DNA of 64,000 nt, taken from Neelides folsomi (lineage: Eukaryota > Arthropoda > Collembola > Neelipleona > Neelidae). The notes under the pieces are model-generated. The model ran no database searches, was not told the DNA's origin, and was given only the letters and a program-made list of their open reading frames with translations. Shown here in pieces: positions 25,201 through 36,708 of this stretch. Location of the stretch: assembly GCA_034687125.1 (NCBI GenBank), contig JAQGBZ010000150.1:62001-126000 (forward strand), in the 5' to 3' direction. A program made the translations under genes and the position numbers. Each line of letters starts with the position of its first letter. Within the stretch, counting starts at the first letter, position 1.

Positions 25201-28200
25201 ATTTTTAAATGCTCATCTCTTTGATGGAATTATAGCAATTCCAAGGGAATTCCATTCCATCACGTGGCATTAAATTAAAGTCTTTGAGAATGGTTCGCAT
25301 TCAAAACATAATTTGACGGATGGAGGAGGAAAAGAATGGAAAAATGGTAAGGTCGAAGAAATAATTTTCACTTCGTATCTCCCTCATTTTCCGAAATCCG
25401 TCGTTCTCATTTTCTCCTTAATTATATTTCTTTCTGAGACATCCGCTACATTTATAATTTTTATAAAGATTCCATTTCCATTTTGAGATGTTTTAAAGAT
25501 ACCTTCCAAAGCACATTCTTATTCAGAGGAAGAGTCCTTATAAGGAAAATAGGCGCTAAAAATGTAAAATCATTTGTCAAGCCCGTTCTCCTCTTTCGGT
25601 CCCAGGTAGTAAATGAAATATTCGATTAAACGAAATGAGAATTCTGTCTACATAGCATTATTCTCATGTCTCTCATTTTCCTCTTTTTAAGAAGGAGCTT
25701 CATATTTAATAGAAGACATTAAAGTCTCGTACAATTCACAGAATGGTACAGGGATGATAATGAAAAAGTAAAATAATTAACGAGTTTTCTCCCTCTTATT
25801 TATCCCAGGCCTTTTTATTTATTCAAACTTTCTTTGTCAAAGAAATAGAAACCTACCTACACAGATACTTAGCTTAAAAAACATTCGAGTTTTCCAAAGA
25901 AAATATTCCCTTCTTATTAAGCTTTTTAAATGACAAGTTTTTATCATATAAATGAATCAAATTTTCATTCTTTTATCGACCGTCAACTTAAGCTTATTGT
26001 TAGTAGCTTTGTTTTGGTGTTTTAATATCTTTAAACATTAACCATATATAATAACATAATATTTACATAGGTAATAGCCCAATTATAATACTCATTTCAT
26101 TGAATAATACCATACTTATGGTACTTATGGACAGGGCCGTAACTCCGCTGAGTCGCACTGATATAAAGATCTCAGAGCCCCCGACGATTTTTCTAAATTG
26201 GTGTAAAAATTATAGAGGAACCAAATGAAAAAAATCAATTTTCAAACTATCTTTTTATATCCATTAATACTGTTTTATTAAAAAAAATTAAACCCTTTAT
26301 AATCTTATCTATATTACTTCAAAATGTAAAATAAGCTAGGATATACAAAATAAAAAATAAATTTTTAAAGACAAGGATTTTAGAGGGGGCCTCAGAAAAT
26401 TATCATTTAAAATAGAATTTTTTATTATTTTCAATTTTAAAAATAATTTCTAAACCTAACGGTTGCGTTAGATTTCTGTCTGAATTTTTTAAAAAATTCT
26501 CGTGGCCTGATGTGCAATTAAACATGTAGGTACTGTCCGGTTTAGAAAAGCTTTTGACTTCTTTGCCAAAGGCGCAGGATAAAGTAAGTTAACAACTCAT
26601 ATACACACGACAAAACCATTACAATACATCTTACTATATTCTGCGCCTTTTTGCAAAAAAGTCAAAAGCATTTCTAAACTGGACAATATGTATTTGTATT
26701 CATTATACACGACCACGACTCTTAAAAATAACAGAAAACTTTTCCGGCGAACATTCCCAACAAACGTTTCATGGAAACGGAACATCTCTGTACAGAAGGT
26801 ACTGTCCCCTTACATACATTTAGATAAGTACGAACTCTGATGAGAAAAATTTAAATGTTTCTCGATACTTTTTTTTATCAAATTTGAATACTTAGCTTTA
26901 CCAATTACATTTAAAATTTAATTTCAACAAGTAAGGAATAGGATTTTCAATAAAAAATGTTGGTTAATAATACTCTAAGTTGCTCAAAGAGTATCGAGTA
27001 ACCATTCAATTTTTCTCATCAGCATTCGCACTTTATCTAATGAGACAGTAGTGAGGATATGGTAATAAAAAATTAAAAATGTAAAATTAAAAACGAAAAT
27101 ATCTCAGGGCCCCAAGCTCAGTAGTTACGGCCCTGCTTATGGACTGTGCATGGTTAAAAATGTAAATAATTTTAATATTTAATATTCTTAGAACATATCT
27201 TTAATCAATTCTTGGACATGTGACCTTAAACAGTCAATGGAATTTTCTATTGATGTTTCGGTAAAAATTATTTGTAGTTATTTAAGCAAGTTTCTCCCCA
27301 TTGTTTTAATACATAATGAAAGAGTGGATGAAAAGCGACCGAGCAAACTCTCCATCAACATTCATAAATTTTATAAAATAAAATCAATAAAAGTTTGACA
27401 AATGTCGTCGGCTTTCCTTTCTTCATTTCTCAAGTTGTTTAAAAGGGAGAAAGTTGATGTTGATCCAAATTCTTGGCCCCTTTGTTCAACTTTAGGACGA
27501 GAGCCAAAGAGCGCTTTTCCGCTTTATCATTTCTCATCTCATTCCATTTACTTCCTCAAGTATTCACATCGAGGATAATAAACTTTTCTTCTTTATTAAA
27601 TCCACTTTCATGTATTCATAATTGAATTGAATTTCAATTCAATACCAAAAACTCTCGTGCCATTTTTACTTTGGCGATTTTAAATCCTTTCAAAATTCAT
27701 GATTTCGTGAGCTTCAAAAAGAGTTAATATTTCATACCTTAATTTTGTTTTTCTTCCTTAAATATATTTATTTACATATTTACATAATAATGGTTCATAT
27801 TGTTATGCAAATTAATGAATAAATATGTAAGATAATAACTAATGCACATAATTATATGAAGGCGTGAATGTAATAACCAGTTTAGAAGTTTGTTGATTTT
27901 AAAATAACAATATTTTAAACGTCACCGTTACCTCAGTAAAAATGTTTTATTAACGCAAATTACTTGAATTTTTATTAAATAAATATGATTTAACTGAATA
28001 TAGATATAATTTTAACGCGCTGAAAATAAATTAAAGTGAGAAAAATATCTGTAACTTATAGATTCGCTTAGAATTGTCTTGAATATGGACACAAAAACTG
28101 CATAGTTGATTTCAAATTGTGTTTCTTTTCTTGGTATAATAATAAATAATCTATTCGAAAATATCTTACATATCCAATGAGGTTATAAATTATATAAATA

Positions 28201-31200
28201 TGTATTATTTACAATGGGTCTATTCGAAAGCATCTTGAGATTGTTTTTGACATCAGTGTACAGTTGAACATTTTTTGTTAATAATTTAACTTTGATTCTT
28301 GAGGTTTCTGTAAGATTTAGTTGTCTTTTTCTTTGATTGCTAAGATTATTTATATTTATAAAAGTAAACTAGTGAATGATAGAGATTGAATTTTTATCGA
28401 ATTTTAATTTGGGATAAAGAGAAGTTACAAAATTATAAAATTAAAATTTTGTAAACTCATTATGGAATATTTCGATAGAAACCATATTCAACATTAGCTA
28501 AACTGGTTATTACATTCACGCCTTCATATGTAAATTTTGTATATTTTTCGATTGATGTACAATTGAAAGTTGCAAAAGAGCAAAAGTGTACTTTGGGAAA
28601 TTGTCGAAATGTAGAAACTAAACCGTTAAAAATACCTTGCAATGTACTATATTTAAATATTCACTTTTATACCTTAACAATTGTTGTACAGATGCGTGCA
28701 TTAGATTGTTTAATATTGTTTATTGTATCATTTTATAAACTATGTACTTTATGTAGGATAAGTATCTCGTATAGTATAACTGACTTGAGCTTGAAAATAC
28801 AATTTAGTTTTCTCTGTTTTCTCCAGAGCCCTATCAGATTTCTTCAAAAAGCATGTCTGAATGGCTGGTCCTTCATACCGCAGCGGAACAACGTTTATTA
28901 AGAAAAAGGAGGAAGGAAAAATCGAAAGTGCGTAAATTGCCTTATTCTTTAATCAGACCACGTATAAAAGGTTCGATCAAGAAGCTAAAAAGCTTTTTGC
29001 TTATTTGAACATAAGCGTTAACGCATTGTGTACAAAAAGAGTAGAAAGTTTCTTTGATAACTGTATAAATTTTGTATGAACAAGAGATGGACTATATAAA
29101 ATATTTTTTCCTTTATAAAATAGAGAAATATACATAATATAATATGGCATCTATACTGTGACTGTAGTATAAATATGGTATGGTATAGTATGTATAAATT
29201 ATACCTAAACATCAACTCACAAAATTCACATACTCACAGTTTCTCGTCAAATCTTATTTTCTCACTTACTTCACGATCTCAGAAATGGTATAAATTTTTA
29301 TGAATATTAACTATATTCTACTATAATATGTATGGTACATAGCATTGAATGAAACTTTTTATGCCCCATTTAAGTTTTAATTGATAACATTGACATGTGT
29401 TTACTGATAAAGTGTGAAAAATGTTTGTCTTCTAATTGATTATAGGTTGCAATTAAGTAGTTAAATGGAAAGAATCAATAATGAAGTAGGATATTTTCAG
29501 AATAATGGATGTAATAAAGAATCTGCACCAGTAGATTTGAATATAATAAAGTTATTAAAAGATCATCAATATTTAAGAAAAAAACATTCTGCATAGTTAT
29601 ATTGGCAATTATTTTTAAAAATTGGAAGAAAGCAAGAGAGTAATTTAAAATGGCTTTAGGGAAGACAATCAAGTTTGCATTGTAAATTGAAAAGTAAAAG
29701 TTACTTAAGGATAACAATGATCCTCCGGCTAATAAGAATATTAAATTTGGGCCGAGGGATTTAAAAATAAAATGGATTCTTGATGCAAATTCTTTCTAAA
29801 TTAATAAAACATGGAAGAACAAAAAGAATTTTCCTTTTCTCTCTCTAACGTTGTCAACATCCAAGGACCTTAAGTTTAATGTGACACTAGAATTTGAATT
29901 TGAAAGTGAGTGGACTCTGCATTTAAATGAGATGAGGAGTTCCACAGAACTCTTGAAGGCAATAAAACCGAGTTTATAAGAATCCTTCTATAGAAATTCT
30001 AAATATTTTACTTTGGTATTCGAGGATCAGAATCAAACCGTCTGCGTCTGTACTCTGTACTATACCATACAACTAATGATAAATAATATAGTAGGTATAT
30101 AGGTAACTTATGTATACCATAATATAATTGGTACCTAAATAGGTAAGGTACATATTTTAACACATGCAATTAAAAGTAGTTTACAGAAATAGTAAATCAC
30201 ATGGGTTGATAGTCAAATAAAACCATCAACCTCAAATTAGCAAAATGAAGATAAATGTTGTTCAAGAATGCGAAATGGCTGATTATGATTAAAATGTCCT
30301 ATTCTGATTTTAAATTCTATTTTCCATTTATCGCTTCATTAACCAATTTTAAAATGAACAGGAAGGTTACCTACCAATTAAGCATTCATAGAACACTATT
30401 CAGATTATTTCAAGGATAACTTACATAAGCTACAAATACCAATCAGAAGAGAGGTGACAAGAGGTCAGCATTGTTGGAAACAAAGAAATGAAGAAGGAAG
30501 GAGGGCGGTTCTCAGCCCTCGGCACCCACTTGACACACCAAAGTGTTCCTCACGGCTCGTTAGCCGTTGGAGCTCTCACCTCAACTTGCAACTCATATTT
30601 TATATTTAACAATTTATAATTATTATTTACTCTGTCTGATCATTTAAGTTGATTTATATTTAAGTGATTTATTGAGATTAATAAATTAATCTCAATTTGT
30701 TTATTTAACAACTTGTGTGAGTTTATTATTCATAGCAAGTTCATTTGCATTTCTTGCTCATTTACTCTTAGCGATCATCTACATCCTACGACAGTTCCTA
30801 CGACTCTCTCTTCTCAGTTAGGATCTTTAACCAGTGAGGCTGTTAGGTCCTAACTCATTCATTATTTAAGCAGGTTTCGCCTATAACTCCAAGGGGGTCA
30901 AAGGGGAATCTGCTTCATCCATTATAATTTTAAAAAGGAACTCGAGTTTTTGAATCCTAACGTTTTTCTTCATCGATGCATATTTATTTACAGTTTGTAT
31001 TATAATGAATTGTATAGAAAGGTATGACTTAGGGATTTGATTAAAAGCAAAATGATGATTTAAATTATTTGATTAAAAGAGGAAAATCTTACTTGTAAAC
31101 GTTGTCGTGTTTTTACTACTAAGGGCCAGAGCAGCAGGTTGCTCGTCGGTCCTTGTTGGAGATGATTGGAAGGGAGCGGAAAAGTTGAGTTCTATTCTTT

Positions 31201-32047
31201 TTACATATTGTTGGAATTCGGAAGTTTTCATGTTCGATTCTAACGACTGGTTTCCTGAGCCCGGTGGCCCATCGACTCCAATTAAGGAATCAGAGGCGGG
31301 TCGGATGGGAAGCGTCCCGGGCGGGAGTCCCCAAGTCATATTTAGATAAAGGAGAGGAAGAAGAATGAAGGCCCATGTCTCTGAAACAGCAACAAGGGAT
31401 TTAAAACAAACCTTACGGAAATGTACAAGTATAATCTGTTGAATTCTGTTCATTCTCAAATTCTGTATTAATAAATTTGGACTTGTATTGATTCGCCCAT
31501 TCATTAACCTCAATTGTGTTCAAATTCTTTTGTCCTTTCCTTTCAAAAACTTTATAAAGTTATTCGAAATGTAAATACCATACTGTAGTACAACTCTATG
31601 TGCTACAGATACTTACAATTCACAACTCACATTTAGTAATATTTAAATAATACCATCTTATAAATACCATACTATAATGGTAGGTAGTACTCTAAAGTAG
31701 AATTACTATTTTACTATTTATGCATGTATGTATACTATTTAGGTATGTAATAAAATACAATTGAACAATATTTGGACAAAAGCATTCATTAAAATGCAAT
31801 TATAAATGCAAACTTTACCATGTGGAGTTTCTAATATCGTTATCTAAAATCCATAAATTTAATTTTCTCAGTCTGTTGAACCTTCCACAGTTGAGAATGT
31901 GTAAATAGTCCCAATTTAAAAATTTGACTGAGGCTTTAATGGAGCAAGAGAAAGGAGTGGTTGAGTGTGAATGGAGGTTCGGGTTGGAGTGTGAACCCAA
32001 CTAGTGAAAGATAATGATAAAAAAGAAAACTTGCCCTTACCTTCCAT
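13251..32047 (-). CDS. Type I membrane protein with one EGF/EB-like module, 300 residues
   Basis: Five coding exons: 32047-32041 (7 bp, ATG GAA G), 31380-31093, 14179-14051, 13877-13763 and 13614-13251 (stop TAA). They total 903 bp and every junction keeps phase. The N-terminus (MEETWAFILLPLLYLNMTWG) is a signal peptide. A low-complexity ectodomain follows, with NQS, NFS and NTT glycosylation sequons. A six-cysteine module spans residues 106-140 (C-x5-C-x6-C-x4-C-x-C-x13-C), typical of EGF-like or EB modules. One membrane helix lies at about 157-177 (MIGVVIGLALMSVTLCIVL), then a basic stop-transfer segment (KARFRENR) and a Ser/Gly/Pro-rich cytoplasmic tail. The product is probably a cell-surface protein. 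The tiny first exon is inferred from a clean GTAAGG donor and restoration of the signal-peptide start. Intron 2 is 16.9 kb. I recognise no named family. Confidence 0.75.
23268..23451. repeat. Foldback element with arms of about 53 bp
   Basis: The left arm starts TATACTCTATTCCATTTGAG at 23268; the right arm ends at 23451 and is its near-perfect reverse complement, including TTGAGAATTGAATCATGTTA. The loop of about 80 bp is non-coding. A MITE-like palindrome inside the large intron. Confidence 0.7.
26534..26685. repeat. Inverted repeat nested in the hAT element (left)
   Basis: The left arm TGTCCGGTTTAGAAAAGC and beyond is repeated in reverse complement at 26641-26685 (TTTCTAAACTGGACA end), with several mismatches over about 50 bp. 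GGTACTGTCC also recurs directly near 26529 and 26798. Probably an independent small insertion. Confidence 0.6.
26820..27040. repeat. Inverted repeat nested in the hAT element (right)
   Basis: The outer ends are TTAGATAAG and its complement, and the arms share CTGATGAGAAAAATT and CTCGATACT in inverted order (26820-26872 and 26988-27040). The 221-bp palindromic unit looks like a second MITE within the hAT copy. Confidence 0.65.
27854..28529. mobile_element. Element with 32-bp terminal inverted repeats, 676 bp
   Basis: The left repeat 27854-27885 begins ATATGAAGGCGTGAATGTAA; the right repeat 28498-28529 is its reverse complement without visible mismatch. The AT-rich interior has no transposase. 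Perfect ends suggest a fairly recent copy, but I see no certain target duplication. Confidence 0.7.
30472..30860 (+). mobile_element. Possible solo LTR or other retroelement remnant
   Basis: A block with unusual composition inside the AT-rich intron. It starts TGTTGGAAACAAAG, has a GC-rich start (GGGCGGTTCTCAGCCCTCGG) followed by AT-rich sequence and a region rich in TCCTACGACTCT-type motifs. This resembles LTR organisation, but I find neither a clear CA end nor a target duplication, and the boundaries are approximate. Confidence 0.2.
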
Positions 32048-34760
32048 GATAGAAGTTCAGGGGGTGGAGAGGAAATCAAGTTTTCCCATGAAATTCGGAA
32101 ACCTTTGTTCGAGATGATTGTTTCTTGGAGTGTACGAGCTCTGGATGAACTCTTTTTTCACTGTCTGCTGGCAGAGCGGGAGGTTGGAGGGGAAATGGAA
32201 GGATTAGCAGAAGTCAAGAAGAAACGGATCTTCATTTCATCATCATTCTCTTTACGGCTCTCACATTCTCCCTTGGATTCCGATTGGGCCAAGAAGCCAA
32301 TGGGGTTTCTTCCCTCGACCGACGATACTTAAAAACAAGAGTAGATTCATCAATTCATCAACTCAATTACCCCAAAACACAAGAACTTATAGCTAATCGT
32401 AAGCATACCATGCATTTTGTAATAGTGCACTACAGTTAAGAATTAAGAATAGTATTTATACCAATGGTTATAAAGTTTATAGTTAACTAACTTCTCTTAA
32501 CTTATAAGTTTTTATATGAACAAGCTTAGCTTAAATGCCCACAAACAACACACAAATATGTAGCTACAAGTACTTACTATACAAGTATTAGCTATACTTG
32601 TATCTTATTGCATGGACAAATGAACCGAAAACTTTGTGGTTTGTCAAGAATGGTAATAACAATAAATTACCAGAATGACTTTCTTCCTTAATCTTCAAGA
32701 AGGGAAATGTTGATGATTAAGAGAAATCAAATTACTTATTTTGATAGCGATTCTCTTATGCTCACACATAGTACCTAATATGAACGTTAGCATCTTTGAA
32801 TCATATTTCACATATTTCACATCATCTTGCGTGAAAGGTTTAAAATAATCTCAACTGCTCTCAAGAAGTTTTCATTATTAAAGAAGCCAAATCTCGTTAA
32901 AAAATCTTTTTTTCCTCGACACGTAAATCTCTTTTACCGCACTCTTTTAACCGGTCATTTTACCATCCTTTCATCCAGATCCTTCGATCTCTTTCAAAGT
33001 CTATCCCTTGAAAAAGGAGTTCCATCCCTTTAAATGGTTCAGCTCTTCGATAAGCCTCCCTCTTAACTTTCAAGCCTCAGTTATATTTCGGAAATGAGGC
33101 GTTAAACTCTATTTATGACCCTCGTAATCGATCAAACTCAACTTTTACACCAACTCCTAATACAAATGATGTCATTTGGATCAAAGAACATAAAAGAGAG
33201 TTTCCAAAACTTTATTTCGTTGGAGGGGAATGTAAACTGAGAGCTTTCTCCAGATTAACTCAATTTGGGGAAACAGGATGTTTTGTAAATGGGAAACACA
33301 AGAAAAGACTCCTGGTTATGGGTAAATGAGGTTTGATAAATTCTTTTAGCGCGGTCCCTTGTGGATCCAACCACACCTCATCTAATCCTTTATTTCATTA
33401 AGTTAATTAGGGAAATTGGTAGCCGAGGAAAGGAGATTAAAATGTTGTTTTCCCCCTACCTGTGTGCGTCGCTCGGATTCCCTTGAGCTTTCAGATTTCC
33501 TCCTATAGCGTGTGTTGTGGTTGGAGTGTTCCTCCGTGTCGGGTAATGCGGAGCTGAGGAAACTCGTGGAGGGGTTGAGAAAGACCGTAAGGATTTTAAC
33601 GGCTTGACAGGTTGGGAGAAAGAGGGAGAAATTCTCTGCAGTGTTCCTCCGATGCAGTCCGGCGAGGTCTGAGGGCGGTGGAGATCGAGCCGCGTTTGAG
33701 CTGAGCTCCGTCCACGCCGCGTCGTCGTCTCCCTCCCCTCCCTCCCCCACATCATCTAAGGAGGACAATTAACACGCCAATGAACTAACTCACTTATTCA
33801 ACACCCTATGTCTCAAAGACACTCACTTCAAACACCGAGCTTTCCATTCAAAATGCAAATTAATGGCCTTGGGGCCAAATAACCTCAGAGGCAAAATAGA
33901 AAAAATACCTCCCTATTCACCTTTGTTTTCAATAATTAAAAATGTTTTTGGGGGGGAAGAACAGGCCAATATGATAAATAACAACATTAGTTCATACGCA
34001 TTTTCTGTACTGGTATTTTTTTTCTATTTAGGCTCGGATCAGTGTTTAAATTGGATGAATGATATGTACAGGTTAAATAGGATTTACCATAGACACCTAG
34101 AAGTTCAAAGTTGGGTTTGGTATGAAGCGTAGTAAATTGAGGTAGTAAATAGTAAAATGAATATTTCACCTATCGCCTATCATAAATCCCTTTGAGAGGA
34201 GAAACCATGCATTTTTACGGAAAAGCCTTTGAAGACCTTCAGATCCTTTTGACATGTTGTCACAATAATGCTCATTTCTCTCTTGCTAAATATGTATTTC
34301 ATTTTTCAAAAATGCCTTTTATCATCTGCCAGATCCGACACTAAGCGAATTCCCATTTCCATCATTTTTATTCTCCTGCGTCCTCTTTGCACCTCATGAT
34401 GCGGAAAATTAAAAATTTCATATTGACCTTTTCTATCTTACCTATATAGCCAGTTGTAACCACATGGCTTTACCTACGTTCCATAATCAGCAATAGTAAT
34501 AGTTCCACGAACAAATTTTTAAAGTCACAAGCATACTTAGATTATATTGTAGTAATATACAAGTAGATATGCGTTAGCCCTGCAACCCTAGTTGTATCTG
34601 TATTTACAATTTGAACACGAAAATTATATAAAATATAATTTCCTACAACCCATTTTTAATTCTCATACTCATTTCTGTCTTTGAAGAATGCACTTTTAAG
34701 GTATTTATCATATTAGTCTTAATTCAGCAGAAAGTTATATTTCTAAAAGCCTGAGATCTT
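32048..34760 (-). other. Upstream region of the membrane-protein gene
   Basis: No convincing coding exon. The 5' UTR of the membrane-protein gene must begin here. A GC-rich island at about 33440-33760 contains overlapping minus-strand ORFs of 99 and 121 codons, without domains, and a donor-like CACACAG/GTAGGG near 33460. It may be the non-coding first exon and promoter of the gene, spliced to an acceptor near 32330 (TTTTTAAG). This is inference. Confidence 0.3.
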
Positions 34761-36044
34761 TTAATTTTTGTGAGTGGCCTTTTTCATATTTTCCTTCATA
34801 TGATTCGATGCAATGCCAAAGTCAGCAGACTTCGAATGCAAATTCTTGATATCTAAATTGATGACTGGCCCATGATCGACCTTTACCGAATCTGCCAATT
34901 TATTGGTGATTTCTATGATTGCCAATTCAATTTTATGCGCACCTGTATTTGATGAAACTTGACATAAACCCATGACAGACCGAACTTTGTTTAGTAAAGA
35001 AACATCGAATGTACTATGAATTGATGGCATGTCACTATATTCAATTACATGACACCTACATTCCGAACAAATATATGAATCAACATGAATGCCAAATGAG
35101 TTGAATCTAAATAAATCAGAGTATGAATCGCAAGATATAGCACGACCTTTACTTGCAAGATGTTGAATGCCATATCCCATGCAGGTTCCCTCCTTCCGTT
35201 TGTTGATGGTCCTAGCACCAAACTCGAAACAGTGCTGAATGCAAACAACTGCGCGGCCCAATTCCATTTTCCTTACAATGATCCAAAGCATCTCTATTTC
35301 TTAAATAATATTTGAGAGACTCAAAACACTTGTCCGATTTTAAGGCCTTTTTAAATGCATCTTCGATGGTGTACTTTTCCAAGCATTCTTCTCCAAGTAA
35401 GCCAGAAACCCAGCATTTGTCCGGACCTTTTCTTGGAATCGCACCTAAAACCTAAAATATAATATTTAAAATTTTATTAACATAATAAACATATGAAGGC
35501 ATATATTAACCACGTATAAAATAAAACCATCATCATATTCGTAATCTCCATCATCGATTTAGTTGAAAAACACTTCAGGTCATTTAGCGTACACTGCCTT
35601 TACACCAGCCGCAAACCAACTTTAACTAAATAGAAATTAACTTTAACTAACTGAAACCCCTAGAATTATAATTACATTACTAATTACTGTCAGACTCGTG
35701 ATCTATGATGTTAATTTGATAAGAAAAATTATCATAACAAGGTTCTACGGAATCCGCCAGAAAAACCGACTTTACCCCTGATTTCACTCCAAAACTATAA
35801 ATCCTAATTCGTCTATGTATTTAAATTACATTTTTAATTAACTCTAAAACTTAGTTGTAAAGATTTGTCCATAACTCGTAATTTTATCATTGGAATTTGA
35901 ATTTCGCTGTGACGGATTTATTATTTGATGAAATAGTTAAAATAATAAACTTACCAATTGAGGACTTAAGGAGGTTGCAACTCGTTCCCAGCTTCCTCTT
36001 TCTTCGCCTTCGTCGACGTCCTCGCCCCTTCGCTCTTTTTCCAT
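34761..36044 (-). pseudogene. Cysteine-rich protein gene with apparent frameshift
   Basis: An open exon starts at 35451 after the acceptor ATATTTTAG and reads GAIPRKGPDKCWVSGLLGEE, then a Lys/Cys-containing helix, to DHCKENGIGP, before meeting TAG at 35214. The -1-shifted frame, open from 35300, continues with matching character: VVCIQHCFEFGARTINKR, GTCMGYGIQHL, ISCDSYSDLF, DSYICSECRCHV, and stops at 34761. Both halves look coding, so one indel near 35235-35270 probably broke a single cysteine-rich, secreted-type gene. A possible upstream exon ends at 35955 with a GTAAGT donor, and its frame joins in phase 0, but it has no signal peptide and only an internal ATG at 36044. I recognise no family. 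Alternatives are an assembly error, or a shorter functional ORF starting at 35291. Confidence 0.45.
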
Positions 36045-36184
36045 CGTCCACTGTTGGAATTCGGATGAGCGTGGAATGTTCGCTTTCTTCGATGCCACGA
36101 GTTTTGTTGAAATTGTCTTTGGTATTCCCACGTGATTCCCATAAAGGGAACGCAGGTTTTAGAATGTAGCAAGCTTACTAACTA

Positions 36185-36196
36185 CTTTTATATATA
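36185..36196 (-). promoter_or_regulatory. TATA-box candidate
   Basis: On the minus strand the sequence reads TATATATAAAAG, about 150 bp upstream of the only in-frame ATG of the cysteine-rich gene and just before its possible first exon. Position and sequence suit a TATA box, but such motifs occur often in AT-rich DNA. Confidence 0.3.
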
Positions 36197-36463
36197 TAAG
36201 GATTTTACCGCAATTTAAACTTTTAATTTAGTCTTTTGTGACATCAATAAATATTTTGAGATTTTTTTAAAATAAACCTTTGTGCGAGTTTCGGTAATTA
36301 TTAATCAAGTATATGACATCCTATAATTAATGAATATCTTAAAATTGATATTGTTCGAGAATCCTCCATTCACATGAAAAGTTCTTTGGACACATTAATC
36401 TACATCATGCGAACTATATTTGATACGTTTAATGTTTATTGTAAATATTTTTAGTTTCTTGTC

Positions 36464-36708
36464 TGTAACGACTCAAAACTTGAGGGTCTTTATTATGTAT
36501 ATATTGAAATGTGTAAACTCATATGTTGTAACTTAGGGAAATTTGTTATATATTGTAACCGAGTTTTCCTTTATGAGAATTCAAGATTATGAATTAAGTC
36601 TTACAACAAATCTTGTAGCGAAAGGTTGTGTTTTTCTCCTCTCTCCGCAATTGTGACCTTTTCCGTAATAAAGTTTTTAAGTTTGACCTCTGACCTCTCA
36701 TTTTCTCA
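36464..36708 (+). mobile_element. Possible solo LTR
   Basis: Begins TGTAACGACTCAAAACTTGA and ends ...CATTTTCTCA, with a poly(A) signal AATAAA at 36667-36672 followed by a T-rich then CT-rich end, an arrangement typical of an R/U5 boundary. Length about 245 bp. No matching internal sequence and no clear target duplication, so the call is tentative. Confidence 0.3.

Larger units (their letters stand above)
26132..27135. mobile_element. Non-autonomous hAT-type element with 8-bp target duplication
   Basis: The ends CAGGGCCGTAACTCCGCTGAG and the reverse complement of CTCAGTAGTTACGGCCCTG form short terminal inverted repeats. Both flanks carry the identical octamer CTTATGGA (26124-26131 and 27136-27143). 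An exact 8-bp duplication with CAGGG...CCCTG ends is characteristic of the hAT superfamily (Tip100-like ends). The 1004-bp interior has no transposase and carries two further palindromes, so it is a non-autonomous copy. Confidence 0.88.
14180..31092 (-). other. 16.9-kb intron of the membrane-protein gene
   Basis: AT-rich non-coding DNA between coding exons 2 and 3 of the membrane-protein gene. ORFs of up to about 115 codons occur on both strands but show no domain, no coherent splice partners and no conserved motif. Recognisable contents are the inverted-repeat and hAT elements listed separately and a possible LTR near 30.5 kb. Confidence 0.6.

Noticed and set aside
31107-31349. Plus-strand ORF of 80 codons
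   Set aside because: Antisense shadow of the signal-peptide exon of the membrane protein.
33403-33768. Minus-strand 121-codon ORF with overlapping 99-codon ORF
   Set aside because: GC-rich, two frames open at once, no domain and no good splice partners; better seen as a promoter or UTR island.
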